From Stenotrophomonas maltophilia (lineage in GTDB: Bacteria > Pseudomonadota > Gammaproteobacteria > Xanthomonadales > Xanthomonadaceae), in the NCBI RefSeq assembly GCF_004684085.1, contig NZ_SRHZ01000024.1:62001-126000 (forward strand): 64,000 nt of DNA, written 5' to 3'. The notes under the pieces were generated by a model. That model was not told the origin of the DNA and made no database searches. It saw nothing but the letters and a program-made list of their open reading frames with translations. Made by a program: the position numbers and the translations under genes. Numbering within the stretch: position 1 is the first letter of the stretch; every line of letters starts with the position of its first letter. Below are positions 27,117 to 36,412 of this stretch, in pieces.

Positions 27117-28900
27117 GGGGAAGACTCGTTGGATTCGGGTTCGGGATCGATGGCCAGCGCAGGGCGTCCGCCGATGGACAGCATCGGCCAGCGCGGCGGT
27201 TCGAGAGTGAGTTCGCCATCACGCAGGGCCTGGTTGATCGCGTTGGCCTGGCCGCTGACGGTGCCGAACAGTGAACCGGCCCGGCGCCAGTGGGAATCCC
27301 TGCCACGTGCGTACAGCACGCAGTCCGGGCCACGGTGGGTGTACAGCTCGCACAGCAGCACTTCGCCGGTACCATCGCCGTCCAGGTCGCGATGCACGAT
27401 CAGGCAGTCACGCTCGCTTCCGGCACAGGATTCACCGTTGATCGCGCGCGTGGCCAGTGCCTGCCACCAATCGTCCGGCGGCGAAGTGGATCCCTTGGCC
27501 AGCTTCAGCGCGCGCTGCAGGGCGGCGACGTCCTGCGGCCCCTTGTCGAGGCGGTGCCCGTCGTCCCAGCGCGAGGTACGCGCCAGCGCTGCAGCGATCA
27601 CCTGCGGCGCGTTGGCATCGGCGGCGATGGCCGGATCATGCTGTAGTTCGCGCAGCGCCTGCACGCCACGCCGCCCAAGATCGAAGCGCAGCACGTTGAC
27701 GTCGCTGCTGGTGATCGCCGGCGGGTCCGCACGCAGGCGCGCCAGCTGGCTGGACAGGGTCAGGCGCACCGGGTCGAGCAGCGGCGAGTTGCCCAGCAAT
27801 GCCAGTGCCAGCACCCCCCAGCACATCCAGCGGTTGACCGGCTCCAGCGTCTGCAGCCAGCGCCCCTGTCGGCGCAGCACCGCCAGTGCGTATCCCACCG
27901 CATAGCCGGCCATGGCCACTGCGGTCAGCACCGCCCAGAAGCGATCCACGGTCCAGCCGTACTGCACTACGCGCAGGCCCAGTGCATACAGCGCCAACGC
28001 CGCGTAGACCGGCAGCGCCAGCAGGCTGGCTTCAACCAGCCTGCGCAGCAGGATCGGATAAGGCGCGGTGTCGTCGCCCTGCTGGTAGACCGCATTGGTG
28101 AACGACACCAGCAGCAGCGACAGCACCAGCAGCAGACTGGCGGCCGAACGGGTCTTCCACAGCGGCTCGAGCCCGGTGAGCGGCAGGCTCAGCACGAACA
28201 GCACCGCGATGAACGACAGCAGCGGCAGCAGTCCGCGGCAGATCGCGAACAGCACCTGACGGGTGATCTGGATCGCGCGGCGCTGGGTGCGCCCGATCAG
28301 CACGCCAAACCCCGCCAGGCTGCCGGTGGCCAGGGCGATGAACGCGTCCTGCCGGAACAGGTCGCGGAAGAACGTCACCTCCAGCAGCTGGAACAGCGCC
28401 GCCCACAGCCACAGCAGCAGCCAGGTCAGCCCGGTGAACAGTGCGGCGAGGGCCAGGGTCAAACCGTTCTGCCAGGCGCGCTCGAACAACTCCGGGTAGC
28501 TGGCACGCCAATGCCCGTGCTGCAGCTGGAACTGCCACCAGGGCAGGGCCACGAACACCGCCACGGCCATGCCCAGGGTCAGCGGGAACTGCAGCGCGCC
28601 CGAGTCCAGTGCGGTCTCGCCGTTGAGGTTCCAGCCGATCCAGGCGGCCAGCGCCAGCACCACCGCTGAGCCGAGCGCGGCCTGCAGCCACAGGCGGCGC
28701 TGGCCCAGCTCGACCAGGCTCAGCGCCACCGCGCTGGGAATGGCCAGCACCCAGGCGTACCAGCAGTAGCGCCAGCCGATATCGCGGAACGGCCACGCAT
28801 CGGACAGCTCCTGCGCGGCGTACAGCATCAGGCCCTGCAGCAGGGCGATCAGGACGATGGCGCTGCGTGCCGGCAGGGTCAGGGGCGAAGAGGGCTGCAT
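27113..28900 (-). CDS. DUF4153 domain polytopic membrane protein
   Basis: A 595-residue protein with about 12 hydrophobic helices through residue 420 and a soluble C-terminal domain of about 170 residues that reads like a periplasmic or cytoplasmic sensor (it includes RDLDGDGTGEVLLCELY, an EF-hand/FG-GAP-like acidic loop). The membrane part resembles DUF4153. I chose MQPSSPLTLPARS (28900) as start since upstream codons are unlikely. Function unknown. The ATGA overlap with tag shows an operon, although no functional link is evident. Confidence 0.8.
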   Translation of the reverse strand: MQPSSPLTLPARSAIVLIALLQGLMLYAAQELSDAWPFRDIGWRYCWYAWVLAIPSAVALSLVELGQRRLWLQAALGSAVVLALAAWIGWNLNGETALDSGALQFPLTLGMAVAVFVALPWWQFQLQHGHWRASYPELFERAWQNGLTLALAALFTGLTWLLLWLWAALFQLLEVTFFRDLFRQDAFIALATGSLAGFGVLIGRTQRRAIQITRQVLFAICRGLLPLLSFIAVLFVLSLPLTGLEPLWKTRSAASLLLVLSLLLVSFTNAVYQQGDDTAPYPILLRRLVEASLLALPVYAALALYALGLRVVQYGWTVDRFWAVLTAVAMAGYAVGYALAVLRRQGRWLQTLEPVNRWMCWGVLALALLGNSPLLDPVRLTLSSQLARLRADPPAITSSDVNVLRFDLGRRGVQALRELQHDPAIAADANAPQVIAAALARTSRWDDGHRLDKGPQDVAALQRALKLAKGSTSPPDDWWQALATRAINGESCAGSERDCLIVHRDLDGDGTGEVLLCELYTHRGPDCVLYARGRDSHWRRAGSLFGTVSGQANAINQALRDGELTLEPPRWPMLSIGGRPALAIDPEPESNESSP

Positions 28901-28991
28901 CGATGACCTTCCATGGCAAAGCGCCATCCTAGCCCATCGCTGCACGCGCCCATCGCGCGACCATATCGGCCCCAGCAGGTAGAATGGGGCC

Positions 28992-29558
28992 ATGCCTGTA
29001 ACGCCGACCTCCCTTGCCGATCACCTGCTCGTCGCGCTGCCGTCGCTGCTCGACGCGACCTTTGCCCGCAGCGTCGCGCTGATCTGCCAGCACGACGAGA
29101 ACGGTGCGATGGGCGTGCTGGTCAACCAGCCTTCCGAGTACACGTTGGGCGAAGTGCTCGCGCAGATGGACATCACCACCGGTGATGGCAACCTGCAGGC
29201 ACGCATGGTGCTCAACGGCGGCCCGGTGCATCCCGAACGCGGCTTCGTCATCCATGACGATGCACGGGCGTGGGATTCCAGCCTGTCCGTGGGCGACGGC
29301 CTGTACCTGACCACCTCGCGCGACATCCTCGAAGCGATGGCGCGCGGCGAAGGTCCGGCCAATGCCGTGGTCACCCTCGGCTGTGCCGGTTGGGGCGCAG
29401 GGCAGCTGGAAAGCGAACTGTCCGAGAACAGCTGGCTGACCGTGCCGGCCGACGCCGAACTGGTATTCCAGTTGCCGCTGGAGCAGCGCTGGCAGGGCGC
29501 GGCCGCGCGCATCGGCGTGGACCTGTTCCGCCTGACCGATTACAGCGGCCATGTCTGA
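28992..29558 (+). CDS. YqgE/AlgH family protein
   Basis: A 188-residue UPF0301 protein, with signatures [31 protein letters not shown] and the [14 protein letters not shown] patch. AlgH affects alginate production in Pseudomonas, but the biochemical role is unknown. It overlaps ruvX by eight bases, an arrangement conserved across proteobacteria, and leads an operon with ruvX and pyrB. Confidence 0.95.
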   Translation: MPVTPTSLADHLLVALPSLLDATFARSVALICQHDENGAMGVLVNQPSEYTLGEVLAQMDITTGDGNLQARMVLNGGPVHPERGFVIHDDARAWDSSLSVGDGLYLTTSRDILEAMARGEGPANAVVTLGCAGWGAGQLESELSENSWLTVPADAELVFQLPLEQRWQGAAARIGVDLFRLTDYSGHV

Positions 29559-30045
29559 ACCCATCACGCCCGCGCCGGATTCTGCTGCCCCGGCGATCCG
29601 CCGTGATGGCACCGTTCTGGGTTTCGATGTCGGCTCGCGCCGGATCGGCGTAGCCATCGGCAGTGCCTTCGCCGCACATGCGCGCGCGGTGGCGGTGGTT
29701 GATGTGCACGGCAACGGCCCGGACTGGACCGCCATCGAGCGCCTGATCAAGGAATGGAAGCCCGACGGTCTGGTGGTCGGCGACCCGCTGACCCTGGACG
29801 GCCAGGACCAGCCCAACCGCAAGCGCGCGCAGGGCTTTGCCCGCCAGCTGCGGGAACGTTTCAAGCTGCCGGTGGTGATGATCGACGAGCGTTCCAGCTC
29901 GGTCGAGGCCGCCCGCCGCTTCGCCGTCGAGCGCGCCGAAGGGCGCAAGCGCCGCCGTGATGCGGCCGCCCTCGATGCCGTGGCCGCGGCGGTGATCATC
30001 GACCGCTGGCTGTCGTCGCCGGACGACGCCACCCCCATTCCCTGA
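29551..30045 (+). CDS. ruvX: Holliday junction resolvase-like protein RuvX (YqgF)
   Basis: A 164-residue RNase H-fold nuclease. Catalytic acidic residues are in [16 protein letters not shown], in the [13 protein letters not shown] segment and in [12 protein letters not shown]. YqgF/RuvX proteins function in pre-16S rRNA 5' maturation and possibly in recombination. Translationally coupled to yqgE (8-bp overlap) and 15 bp ahead of pyrB. Confidence 0.95.
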   Translation: MSEPITPAPDSAAPAIRRDGTVLGFDVGSRRIGVAIGSAFAAHARAVAVVDVHGNGPDWTAIERLIKEWKPDGLVVGDPLTLDGQDQPNRKRAQGFARQLRERFKLPVVMIDERSSSVEAARRFAVERAEGRKRRRDAAALDAVAAAVIIDRWLSSPDDATPIP

Positions 30046-30060
30046 CTGCCCGACACCGCC

Positions 30061-31011
30061 ATGACCGCCCAGCAACTCGATGCCTCCGGACGCCTGCGCC
30101 ACCTGCTGACCCTCGAGGGCCTGCCGCGCGAAACCCTGCTGCAGCTGCTCGACCGCGCTGGCCAGATCCGCGACGCGGCCGTCGGTCGTGTTGGCAACAA
30201 GCGCCACGTGCTGGCCGGTTCGGCGGTGTGCACGCTGTTCTTCGAGCCGTCCACGCGCACCCGCAGCTCGTTCCAGCTGGCTGCACAGCGACTGGGCGCC
30301 GACGTACTGAACTTTGATGCCTCGACCTCGTCCACGCGCAAGGGCGAAACCGCCTGCGACACGCTGCGCAACCTGGAAGCGATGGGCGTGCGCGGCTTCG
30401 TGGTGCGTCACCCCGATGATGGCGCCGTGGCCGCACTGGCCGAAGCGGCGGGCGAGGGAACTGCACTGATCAACGCCGGTGACGGTCGCAGCGCGCACCC
30501 GACCCAGGGCCTGCTGGACATGCTGACCCTGCGTCAGGCCAAGGGCCCGGATTTCTCGAAGATGAAAGTGGTGATCGTCGGCGACGTGAAGCACTCGCGC
30601 GTGGCCCGCACCGACCTGCATGCGCTGCGTACGCTGGGCGTCGGCGAGATCCGCGTGTGCGGCCCGCAGTCGCTGCTGCCGGACGATGAGACCCTGAAGG
30701 GCTGCGTGGTCGGTGATGATTTCGACGCGATGCTGGAAGGCGTCGACGCGCTGATGATGCTGCGCCTGCAGCGCGAGCGCATGGAAGAAGGCCTGGTGCC
30801 GTCGCTGGAGCAGTATCACGCACAGTACGGCCTGACCAACGAACGCCTGGCCCGCGCCGGCAAGGATGCGGCGGTGCTGCACCCGGGCCCGATCAACCGC
30901 GGCGTGGAAGTGACCGACGAGGTGGCCGACGGCCCGCAGTCGTGGGTGCTGCGCCAGGTCGCCAACGGCGTCGCCGTGCGCATGGCCGTGCTGGAAACCC
31001 TGCTGGGCTGA
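30061..31011 (+). CDS. pyrB: Aspartate carbamoyltransferase catalytic subunit
   Basis: A 316-residue enzyme that condenses carbamoyl phosphate with aspartate in pyrimidine synthesis. The carbamoyl-phosphate motif FFEPSTRTRSSF is at about 60-71, and the aspartate-side HPGPINRGVE is near the C terminus. No pyrI or pyrC-like gene follows, so it is presumably part of a class lacking a regulatory chain next door. Last gene of the yqgE-ruvX-pyrB operon, followed by SMAG palindromes. Confidence 0.97.
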   Translation: MTAQQLDASGRLRHLLTLEGLPRETLLQLLDRAGQIRDAAVGRVGNKRHVLAGSAVCTLFFEPSTRTRSSFQLAAQRLGADVLNFDASTSSTRKGETACDTLRNLEAMGVRGFVVRHPDDGAVAALAEAAGEGTALINAGDGRSAHPTQGLLDMLTLRQAKGPDFSKMKVVIVGDVKHSRVARTDLHALRTLGVGEIRVCGPQSLLPDDETLKGCVVGDDFDAMLEGVDALMMLRLQRERMEEGLVPSLEQYHAQYGLTNERLARAGKDAAVLHPGPINRGVEVTDEVADGPQSWVLRQVANGVAVRMAVLETLLG

Positions 31012-31042
31012 TCTGCCCTGGTGGACTGACCTGCCCTGGTGG

Positions 31043-31113
31043 GTGCCGACCGTTGGTCGGCACGATTGATCTGTCCTCATCCGATCCGGTGGGTGCCGAC
31101 CGTTGGTCGGCAC
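31043..31113 (+). repeat. Two direct palindromes upstream of the RAYT gene
   Basis: GTGCCGACCGTTGGTCGGCAC occurs at 31043-31063 and again at 31093-31113 in the same orientation, each preceded by GGTGG. The copies flank the 5' side of the transposase-like gene, the layout expected for REP-type elements and their RAYT. The remaining 113 bp up to the RAYT start hold no other feature I recognise. Confidence 0.85.
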
Positions 31114-31226
31114 TGAACCATCAGTGCAGTGAAGTGCCGGCCTAGCCATTGAATGGTTCCGGGCCTACCTGTTCTGACGTGGTTGCCCGATAGAAGAGGG
31201 GTGCCGGCAGGCGCACGCTTGGGCCC

Positions 31227-31718
31227 ATGAACCGCGCACGCCTACGCCTTGGCCGCCATTCCCGGATCGGGCAATCCTACATCCTGACCACCGTCACCCA
31301 GGAACGTCGACGCTACTTCGATGATGCCATTGCGGCACAGGAGGCGATGGGTGTGTTCCGTCGCATTGATGCTGAGGGCCTGACGCACTCACTTGCCTGT
31401 GTGGTCATGCCGGACCACATCCATTGGCTTGTGGAGATCCGAGCGTTCTCGCTGGACCACATCATGCAACGCTTCAAATCGAGCAGTGCATTGCGGATCA
31501 ACCGCATGCTGGGTAGGACAGGACGATTCTGGCAATCGAGCTATCACGATCACGCCATTCGTTCTGAAGAATCACTGTTTCGCCATGCGATGTACATCGT
31601 CGCCAACCCGGTCAGGGCGAACTTGGCGAGCTGCGTGGGGGAGTATCCGTATGCCTGGTGCCGATGGGAGATCGATGGGAGGTACCAAGCAATGGATTAC
31701 CCCGAAGCGGAGAGATAG
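31227..31718 (+). CDS. REP-associated tyrosine transposase (RAYT)
   Basis: A 163-residue member of the TnpA_REP/Y1 group of HUH transposases related to IS200/IS605. The HUH pair is in MPDHIHWLVE (His64, His66). The catalytic Tyr is Tyr106 in FWQSSYHDHAIR, a RAYT signature. All three are intact, so the enzyme is probably active on single-stranded REP hairpins. It is flanked by GCCGACC palindromes on both sides rather than by terminal repeats of its own. Such single-copy domesticated transposases are thought to have spread the genomic REP/SMAG palindromes. Confidence 0.93.
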   Translation: MNRARLRLGRHSRIGQSYILTTVTQERRRYFDDAIAAQEAMGVFRRIDAEGLTHSLACVVMPDHIHWLVEIRAFSLDHIMQRFKSSSALRINRMLGRTGRFWQSSYHDHAIRSEESLFRHAMYIVANPVRANLASCVGEYPYAWCRWEIDGRYQAMDYPEAER

Positions 31719-31719
31719 T

Positions 31720-31851
31720 GCCGACCAACGGTCGGCACCCACCAATACCCAAGCCGAGCAAAGGTCGGCACCCACCAATACCCAAGCCGAGCAAAGGTCG
31801 GCACCCACCAATACCCAAGCCGACCAACAGTCGGCACCCACCAACAGATGT
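31720..31851 (+). repeat. Four tandem 33-bp repeats downstream of the RAYT gene
   Basis: Units start at 31720, 31753, 31786 and 31819, each built of a half or full palindrome (GCCGACCAACGGTCGGC and variants with GAGCAAAGG or CAACAG) plus the linker ACCCACCAATACCCAA. The repeats are contiguous, with no spacers. They begin three bases after the RAYT stop codon. The palindrome is the inverse of those upstream of the gene. Confidence 0.88.
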
Positions 31852-31871
31852 TTCCCAGCAGAAGCTGTGGC

Positions 31872-32693
31872 TCAGCGCTTCTGCGCGAACAGCCATTCCC
31901 ACATCGCCGGGTCGGCGTAGGTGGCGTCCCAGGCATTGTGGTTGCCTTCCGGGTATTCGGTGTAGCGCACGTCGCGTGCAGCGGCGCTCTGGAATGCGGC
32001 GTGCAGCCTGCGGTCGTCGTCCGGTGGCACCACATCATCCAGCGCGCCGTGGAAGATCCAGATCGGTGTGTGCTGCAGTCGCTTGGCGATCACCGTATAC
32101 GGGTCGGCCTCCTGCGCGACCTGCTCGACGAACAGGGTCGGCCGCTTCGCGCGTGGTGCCAGCACGGCCCCACACACTGGCACGATCGCGGCGAAGCGGC
32201 GCGGGTCGTCCAGGGCGATGTTCCAGCTGCCGTAGCCGCCCATCGACATGCCGGTCAGGTACTGCCGTGCCGGGTCGGCGCCGAATTCGGCGATTGTAGC
32301 GTCCAGTGCGGCCACCGCCATGCGGTTGTTGCGGCCGCTCCACTCCGAATGGCGCGGTGCCTGCGGGAAGACCACCAGCGCCGGGAAGTCAGGGTGCTTA
32401 CGCAGGTAGGGCCCCAGTCCGGAATAGGTCTGCTTGACGCCATCGGCGCCGCGCTCGCCCGAGCCGTGCAGGAACAGGACGACCGGGACATTGGAGGCTG
32501 CAGGCGTCTGCTCGCCAGGGCTGCGAGCCCGTAGCCCTGCGGGAATGAACACCTGGTAGTAGGCCGTCTGCCCATCTACCTTCACCGCGCGCGCTTCGAA
32601 GCGACCGCGCGCGCTGTCCGGCAGCGATGTGGCGCAGCCGGTCATCATCAGAATGGCCAGCCATGGCAGCCAGCGCGACATCGAACGGACCAT
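31872..32693 (-). CDS. Lipoprotein alpha/beta-hydrolase, PHB-depolymerase/esterase-like
   Basis: A 273-residue lipoprotein with signal sequence ending LMMTGC (Cys20). The hydrolase part shows VVLFLHGSGERG, the nucleophile motif GMSMGGYGS (Ser150), an acid in HGALDDVVPP and a His in YPEGNHNAWD. This matches prolyl-oligopeptidase-like or feruloyl-esterase-type hydrolases (LpqC/PHB depolymerase group) that act on esters at the cell surface. The start could also be the methionine four codons in. Substrate unknown. Confidence 0.87.
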   Translation of the reverse strand: MVRSMSRWLPWLAILMMTGCATSLPDSARGRFEARAVKVDGQTAYYQVFIPAGLRARSPGEQTPAASNVPVVLFLHGSGERGADGVKQTYSGLGPYLRKHPDFPALVVFPQAPRHSEWSGRNNRMAVAALDATIAEFGADPARQYLTGMSMGGYGSWNIALDDPRRFAAIVPVCGAVLAPRAKRPTLFVEQVAQEADPYTVIAKRLQHTPIWIFHGALDDVVPPDDDRRLHAAFQSAAARDVRYTEYPEGNHNAWDATYADPAMWEWLFAQKR

Positions 32694-32764
32694 GGGATTT
32701 CCCGAGGGAGCAGGTGTAACTGCATCCTAGTCCGCCACACGTCAATGCGGCATCGTGCGCCGCG

Positions 32765-33031
32765 TCACTGCGGGCGCGGGAAGCTGGCGATGATGTCCAG
32801 CTGTTCCTGCGCCTCGGCGTTGCCTTCGGCCGCAGCTGCCTGTACCTGCGTCATGTCCGGATGCAGAACCACCAGCATCGGGTTCTCGCAGACCGGGCAG
32901 TCGTACTCGGTGGCATCCTCGTCCAGCTCCATCACCATGGCACGCGAGCAGCCCTTCCATTCGCAGGCCGGGCAGGTGTGCTGCTGGTCGCGCCAGCCGG
33001 GCTGGAAGTAGTTTTCGATCGTTGTTGCCAT
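32765..33031 (-). CDS. Small zinc-ribbon protein
   Basis: An 88-residue cytoplasmic protein with two CxxC pairs (Cys20/Cys23 and Cys45/Cys48), making a rubredoxin-like or zinc-ribbon fold, and an acidic C-terminal helix rich in Ala, Gln and Glu. I do not recognise a named family. It sits between mgtE and the lipoprotein hydrolase, all leftward, 63 bp from mgtE. A partner-binding or nucleic-acid-binding role is possible but unsupported. Confidence 0.75.
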   Translation of the reverse strand: MATTIENYFQPGWRDQQHTCPACEWKGCSRAMVMELDEDATEYDCPVCENPMLVVLHPDMTQVQAAAAEGNAEAQEQLDIIASFPRPQ

Positions 33032-33094
33032 GGGATGTTCCAGGAGGGGAGGCGGGTCGGAGCCCTGCGTCGCAGGAATCCGGCCCTGCAGGAA

Positions 33095-34456
33095 TCAGTG
33101 CAGCAGGACCATGGTGGCCAGGCCGAGGAAGGTGAAGAAGCCCATCGAGTCGGTCACTGCAGTCAGGAAGATGCCGCTGGCCAGTGCAGGATCGAAGCCG
33201 AAGCGCTTCAGCGTCAACGGCACCAGCACGCCGGCGAGGGCCGCGAACAGCAGGTTGCAGGTCAGCGCGATGGCGATGACTGCCGACAGCCCGGGCGAGT
33301 GGAACCACGCCAGCACGATCAGGCCCAGCACGGAGCCGAGCACCACGCCGTTGAGCAGGGCGACCCGCACTTCCTTCCAAAGCAGTGTGCGCGCATTGGA
33401 GCTGCCGACCTGGCCCAGTGCCAGGCCGCGCACCATCAGCGCCAGCACCTGGGTGCCTGCATTGCCGCCGAGGCCGGCGACGATCGGCATCAGTACGGCC
33501 AACGCGACCAGCTTGTCGATCGTGCCTTCGAAGTGACCTACCACGCTGGAGGCCAGGAAGGCCGTGCACAGGTTCACCGACAGCCACATCAGGCGGCGGC
33601 GCATGGCACGCCAGACCGGGCTGAACAGATCCTCGTCCTCGTCCAGGCCGGCGGCGCCCAGCGCCTGATGCTCGGCCTGGCCGCGGATGATGTCGACCAC
33701 GTCATCGATGGTGATGCGGCCGATCAGGATGTTGTTGTCATCCACCACCGGGGCGGAGATCCAGTCATGGTCGGAGAACTGGCGGGCCACTTCCTGGTCG
33801 CTTTCGCCGACATCGATGGCCGGCTGCTCGTCGTCGATCAGCCGGTTGATCGGGGTGGTGTCCTCGTGGGTCACCAGCGAGGCGAGCGACACGCGGCCCA
33901 GGTACTGGTGCCGGCGGCTGACCACGAACAGGTGATCGGTGTGGTCGGGCAGTTCGCCGCGCAGGCGCAGATAGCGCAGCACCACGTCGACGTTGACGTC
34001 GGCGCGCACGGTCACCACGTCCGGGTTCATCAGGCGGCCGGCACTGTCCTCGGGGTAGGACAGCACCTGTTCCAGGCGCTCGCGGTTCTCGCGGTCCATC
34101 GACTTGAGGACTTCGTCGATGACCGTATCCGGCAGGTCTTCGACCAGGTCGGCCAGGTCGTCGATGTCCAGGTCTTCGACCGCGGCGATGATCTCGTCCG
34201 GGTCCATGTCCGCGAGCAGGCTTTCGCGCACGTCGTCACCGACGTGGACCAGCACCTCGCCATCGTCTTCCGGATCGACCAGGCCCCAGACGATTTCGCG
34301 TTTGCCGGGCGGAAGCGATTCGAGCAGGTTGCCGATCTCGGCCGGTGCCAGGGTATTGACCAGGCGGCGTACCGGGCCCAGCCGGCCACTGTCCAGTGCA
34401 TCGGACAGCATCCGCAACTGGCGCGCAGTCTTGTCGTGGCGTACAGCCTCAGCCAT
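33095..34456 (-). CDS. mgtE: Magnesium transporter MgtE
   Basis: A 453-residue Mg2+ channel. It has an N-terminal superhelical domain with acidic repeats, two CBS domains (about 135-260) that sense cytosolic Mg2+, a plug helix, and five TM helices in the C-terminal third with GGNAGTQVLALMVRGLALGQ, the pore signature. Length is typical. It follows the PTS genes in the same direction, an arrangement seen repeatedly in Xanthomonadaceae. Confidence 0.96.
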   Translation of the reverse strand: MAEAVRHDKTARQLRMLSDALDSGRLGPVRRLVNTLAPAEIGNLLESLPPGKREIVWGLVDPEDDGEVLVHVGDDVRESLLADMDPDEIIAAVEDLDIDDLADLVEDLPDTVIDEVLKSMDRENRERLEQVLSYPEDSAGRLMNPDVVTVRADVNVDVVLRYLRLRGELPDHTDHLFVVSRRHQYLGRVSLASLVTHEDTTPINRLIDDEQPAIDVGESDQEVARQFSDHDWISAPVVDDNNILIGRITIDDVVDIIRGQAEHQALGAAGLDEDEDLFSPVWRAMRRRLMWLSVNLCTAFLASSVVGHFEGTIDKLVALAVLMPIVAGLGGNAGTQVLALMVRGLALGQVGSSNARTLLWKEVRVALLNGVVLGSVLGLIVLAWFHSPGLSAVIAIALTCNLLFAALAGVLVPLTLKRFGFDPALASGIFLTAVTDSMGFFTFLGLATMVLLH

Positions 34457-34559
34457 CGCAGCTCCCGCGGGGATAAGAAATGCCGCGATCCTGGGAAGGA
34501 TGCGGCAACAGGGGTGTTCAGCGCGTCATTATCGCAAGCGGATGTTTCAACGCATACCC

Positions 34560-34623
34560 CGCCGGGCATGGCCCGGCGCTGCCGGGGACGCGTTGTGGTG
34601 GTAGCGCCGGGCCGTGCCCGGCG
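34560..34623. repeat. SMAG inverted pair between ptsI and mgtE
   Basis: An inverted CGCCGGGCATGGCCCGGCG copy (34560-34578) faces a direct GTAGCGCCGGGCCGTGCCCGGCG copy (34601-34623) in the gap between EI and mgtE. It could attenuate read-through from the PTS operon. Confidence 0.8.
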
Positions 34624-34640
34624 AGCGCGTAGCGCGGCGG

Positions 34641-36410
34641 TCAGGGTGTCTCGGCCACCAGCGCCAGCCAGCGCTCGATGGCGCGGCGGTCGCGGGCGGC
34701 CAGCAGTTTCGGCGCGCGGGCGCGCAGCACCGACAGGTCGGCCTCGCGGATCGCACGACGCACCTCCAGCAGGGTGCCGGGGTGCAGGCTGAACTCGGTC
34801 AGGCCCAGTGCCAGCAGCAGCGGGGTCATCCGTGCGTCGCCGGCGATCTCGCCACACACCGCCACCGGGATGCGGTGGCGCGCGCCAGTCTCGATCACCA
34901 TCTGCAGCAGCCGCAGTACCGCCGGGTGCAGCGGCGAGTACAGCTCGCCCAGCGCTTCGTTGTTGCGATCGGCAGCCAGCAGGTACTGCACCAGGTCGTT
35001 GGTACCGATCGACAGGAAGTCGACCAGATCGATGAAGCTCTCCAGAGCCAGCGCAGCGGCGGGTACCTCGATCATCGCGCCCAGCGGCACATGGTCGGAC
35101 ACCATGTGGCCTTCGCCGCGCAGCTGCTCGGTCAGCTTGAGCATGCGCCGGCGCACCGCCAGCAACTCTTCGCGGGTGCTGACCATGGGCACCAGCACGC
35201 GCAGCTTTCCATAGGCCGAGGCGCGCAGGATCGCGCGCAACTGGGTGTCGGCCACCTTCGGCCGCGCCAGCGACAGGCGCACGCCACGCAGGCCCAGTGC
35301 CGGGTTCTCTTCATTGCTCAGGGTCAGGCCGGTGCGATCGGCCTTGTCCGCGCCCAGGTCGAGGGTACGGATGGTCACCGGTCGTCCGCTCATGCCCAGC
35401 GCGGCATCGCGGTAGGTCTGGAACTGTTCTTCTTCGTCCGGCAGCTCGTTGCGCTGCAGGAACAGGAATTCGGTGCGGTACAGGCCGAGCCCGTGCGCGC
35501 CCAGCGCATGCGCCTGGGTCACGTCCTCCAGCGATTCGGCATTGGCCAGCAGGGCGATGTCGACCTGGTCGCGGGTGCGGCTGGGCTTGCTGCGCAGGCG
35601 GCCGAGCTCGCGCTGTTCGCGCGCGTGTTCCTTCAGGCGTGCACGGTAGTCACGCAGGTTGTCGGCCTGCGGGTTGGCAGTGATGCTGCCGTCGGCGCCG
35701 TCGATGATCAGCACGTCGCCATCGGCGATGCGGCTGAGCAGCTGCGGCACGTTGACGATCAAGGGCAGGTGCAGGCTGCGCGCCAGGATCGCACTGTGCG
35801 ACAGCGCGCTGCCGGCGGCGGTGACGATGCCGACCACACCCTGCGCCTGCAGCTGCGCCAGTTCGGAAGGCGCGATGTTGTCGCAGACCAGGATTTCGCC
35901 CGCCAGGCCTTTCACGGCTGGCGGCCGCTCGGGCTGCAGGAAAGCGTGGATGCGGCCGATCACATGGTCCAGGTCGTCCATGCGGCTCTTCAGATAGGCA
36001 TCGTCCATGCCATCGAAGACCTTGGCCAGGCGATCACGCTGCAGGCGCAGCGCATAGCCGGCGCTGTAGGGGCCACTGCGGATCAGCTCGTCCAGCCCGA
36101 ACAGCAGCTCGGGATCGTCCAGCAGCAGCGCATGCAGGTCGAGGAACTCGCCCACTTCCTGGTTCAGTGCACCATGCAGGCGTTGTCGCAGCTCGTGCAT
36201 TTCCATGCGTGCGGCATCCACCGCACGATGCAGGCGGGCCAGTTCGGCCTCGACCTGGTGGGCGGCGACGCGTTGTTCGGCGACTTCAAGCGCATGTGGC
36301 AGGCGTACGCGGGCCCGGCCCATCGCGGTGCCACGGGCCGCACCATGGCCAGCCAGCAGCTGTACCGGCCGTTGGCCGGAACTGACCTGGCCGGCGCGTG
36401 CGCGTGGCAC
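34641..36410 (-). CDS. ptsI: PTS enzyme I (phosphoenolpyruvate-protein phosphotransferase)
   Basis: A 589-residue enzyme that takes phosphate from PEP and passes it to HPr. The HPr-binding helical domain comes first. The phospho-His is in GSALSHSAILARSL (about His205). The C-terminal TIM barrel carries the PEP motifs FLQRNELPDEEEQF and IGTNDLVQYLLAADR, with the active Cys in IPVAVCGEIAGD. There is no N-terminal GAF domain, so it is of the sugar-type EI rather than the EI-Ntr form. It starts with GTG two bases after the ptsH stop, so it is co-translated. Confidence 0.94.
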   Translation of the reverse strand: MPRARAGQVSSGQRPVQLLAGHGAARGTAMGRARVRLPHALEVAEQRVAAHQVEAELARLHRAVDAARMEMHELRQRLHGALNQEVGEFLDLHALLLDDPELLFGLDELIRSGPYSAGYALRLQRDRLAKVFDGMDDAYLKSRMDDLDHVIGRIHAFLQPERPPAVKGLAGEILVCDNIAPSELAQLQAQGVVGIVTAAGSALSHSAILARSLHLPLIVNVPQLLSRIADGDVLIIDGADGSITANPQADNLRDYRARLKEHAREQRELGRLRSKPSRTRDQVDIALLANAESLEDVTQAHALGAHGLGLYRTEFLFLQRNELPDEEEQFQTYRDAALGMSGRPVTIRTLDLGADKADRTGLTLSNEENPALGLRGVRLSLARPKVADTQLRAILRASAYGKLRVLVPMVSTREELLAVRRRMLKLTEQLRGEGHMVSDHVPLGAMIEVPAAALALESFIDLVDFLSIGTNDLVQYLLAADRNNEALGELYSPLHPAVLRLLQMVIETGARHRIPVAVCGEIAGDARMTPLLLALGLTEFSLHPGTLLEVRRAIREADLSVLRARAPKLLAARDRRAIERWLALVAETP

Positions 36411-36412
36411 GC

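Noticed and set aside
31227..31718. Full IS200/IS605 insertion sequence
   Set aside because: No tnpB, no left and right end hairpins of an IS200 element, and the protein has RAYT rather than IS200 signatures.
31720..31851. CRISPR array in the 33-bp repeats
   Set aside because: The units follow each other directly with no spacers, and the palindrome belongs to the REP-type family.
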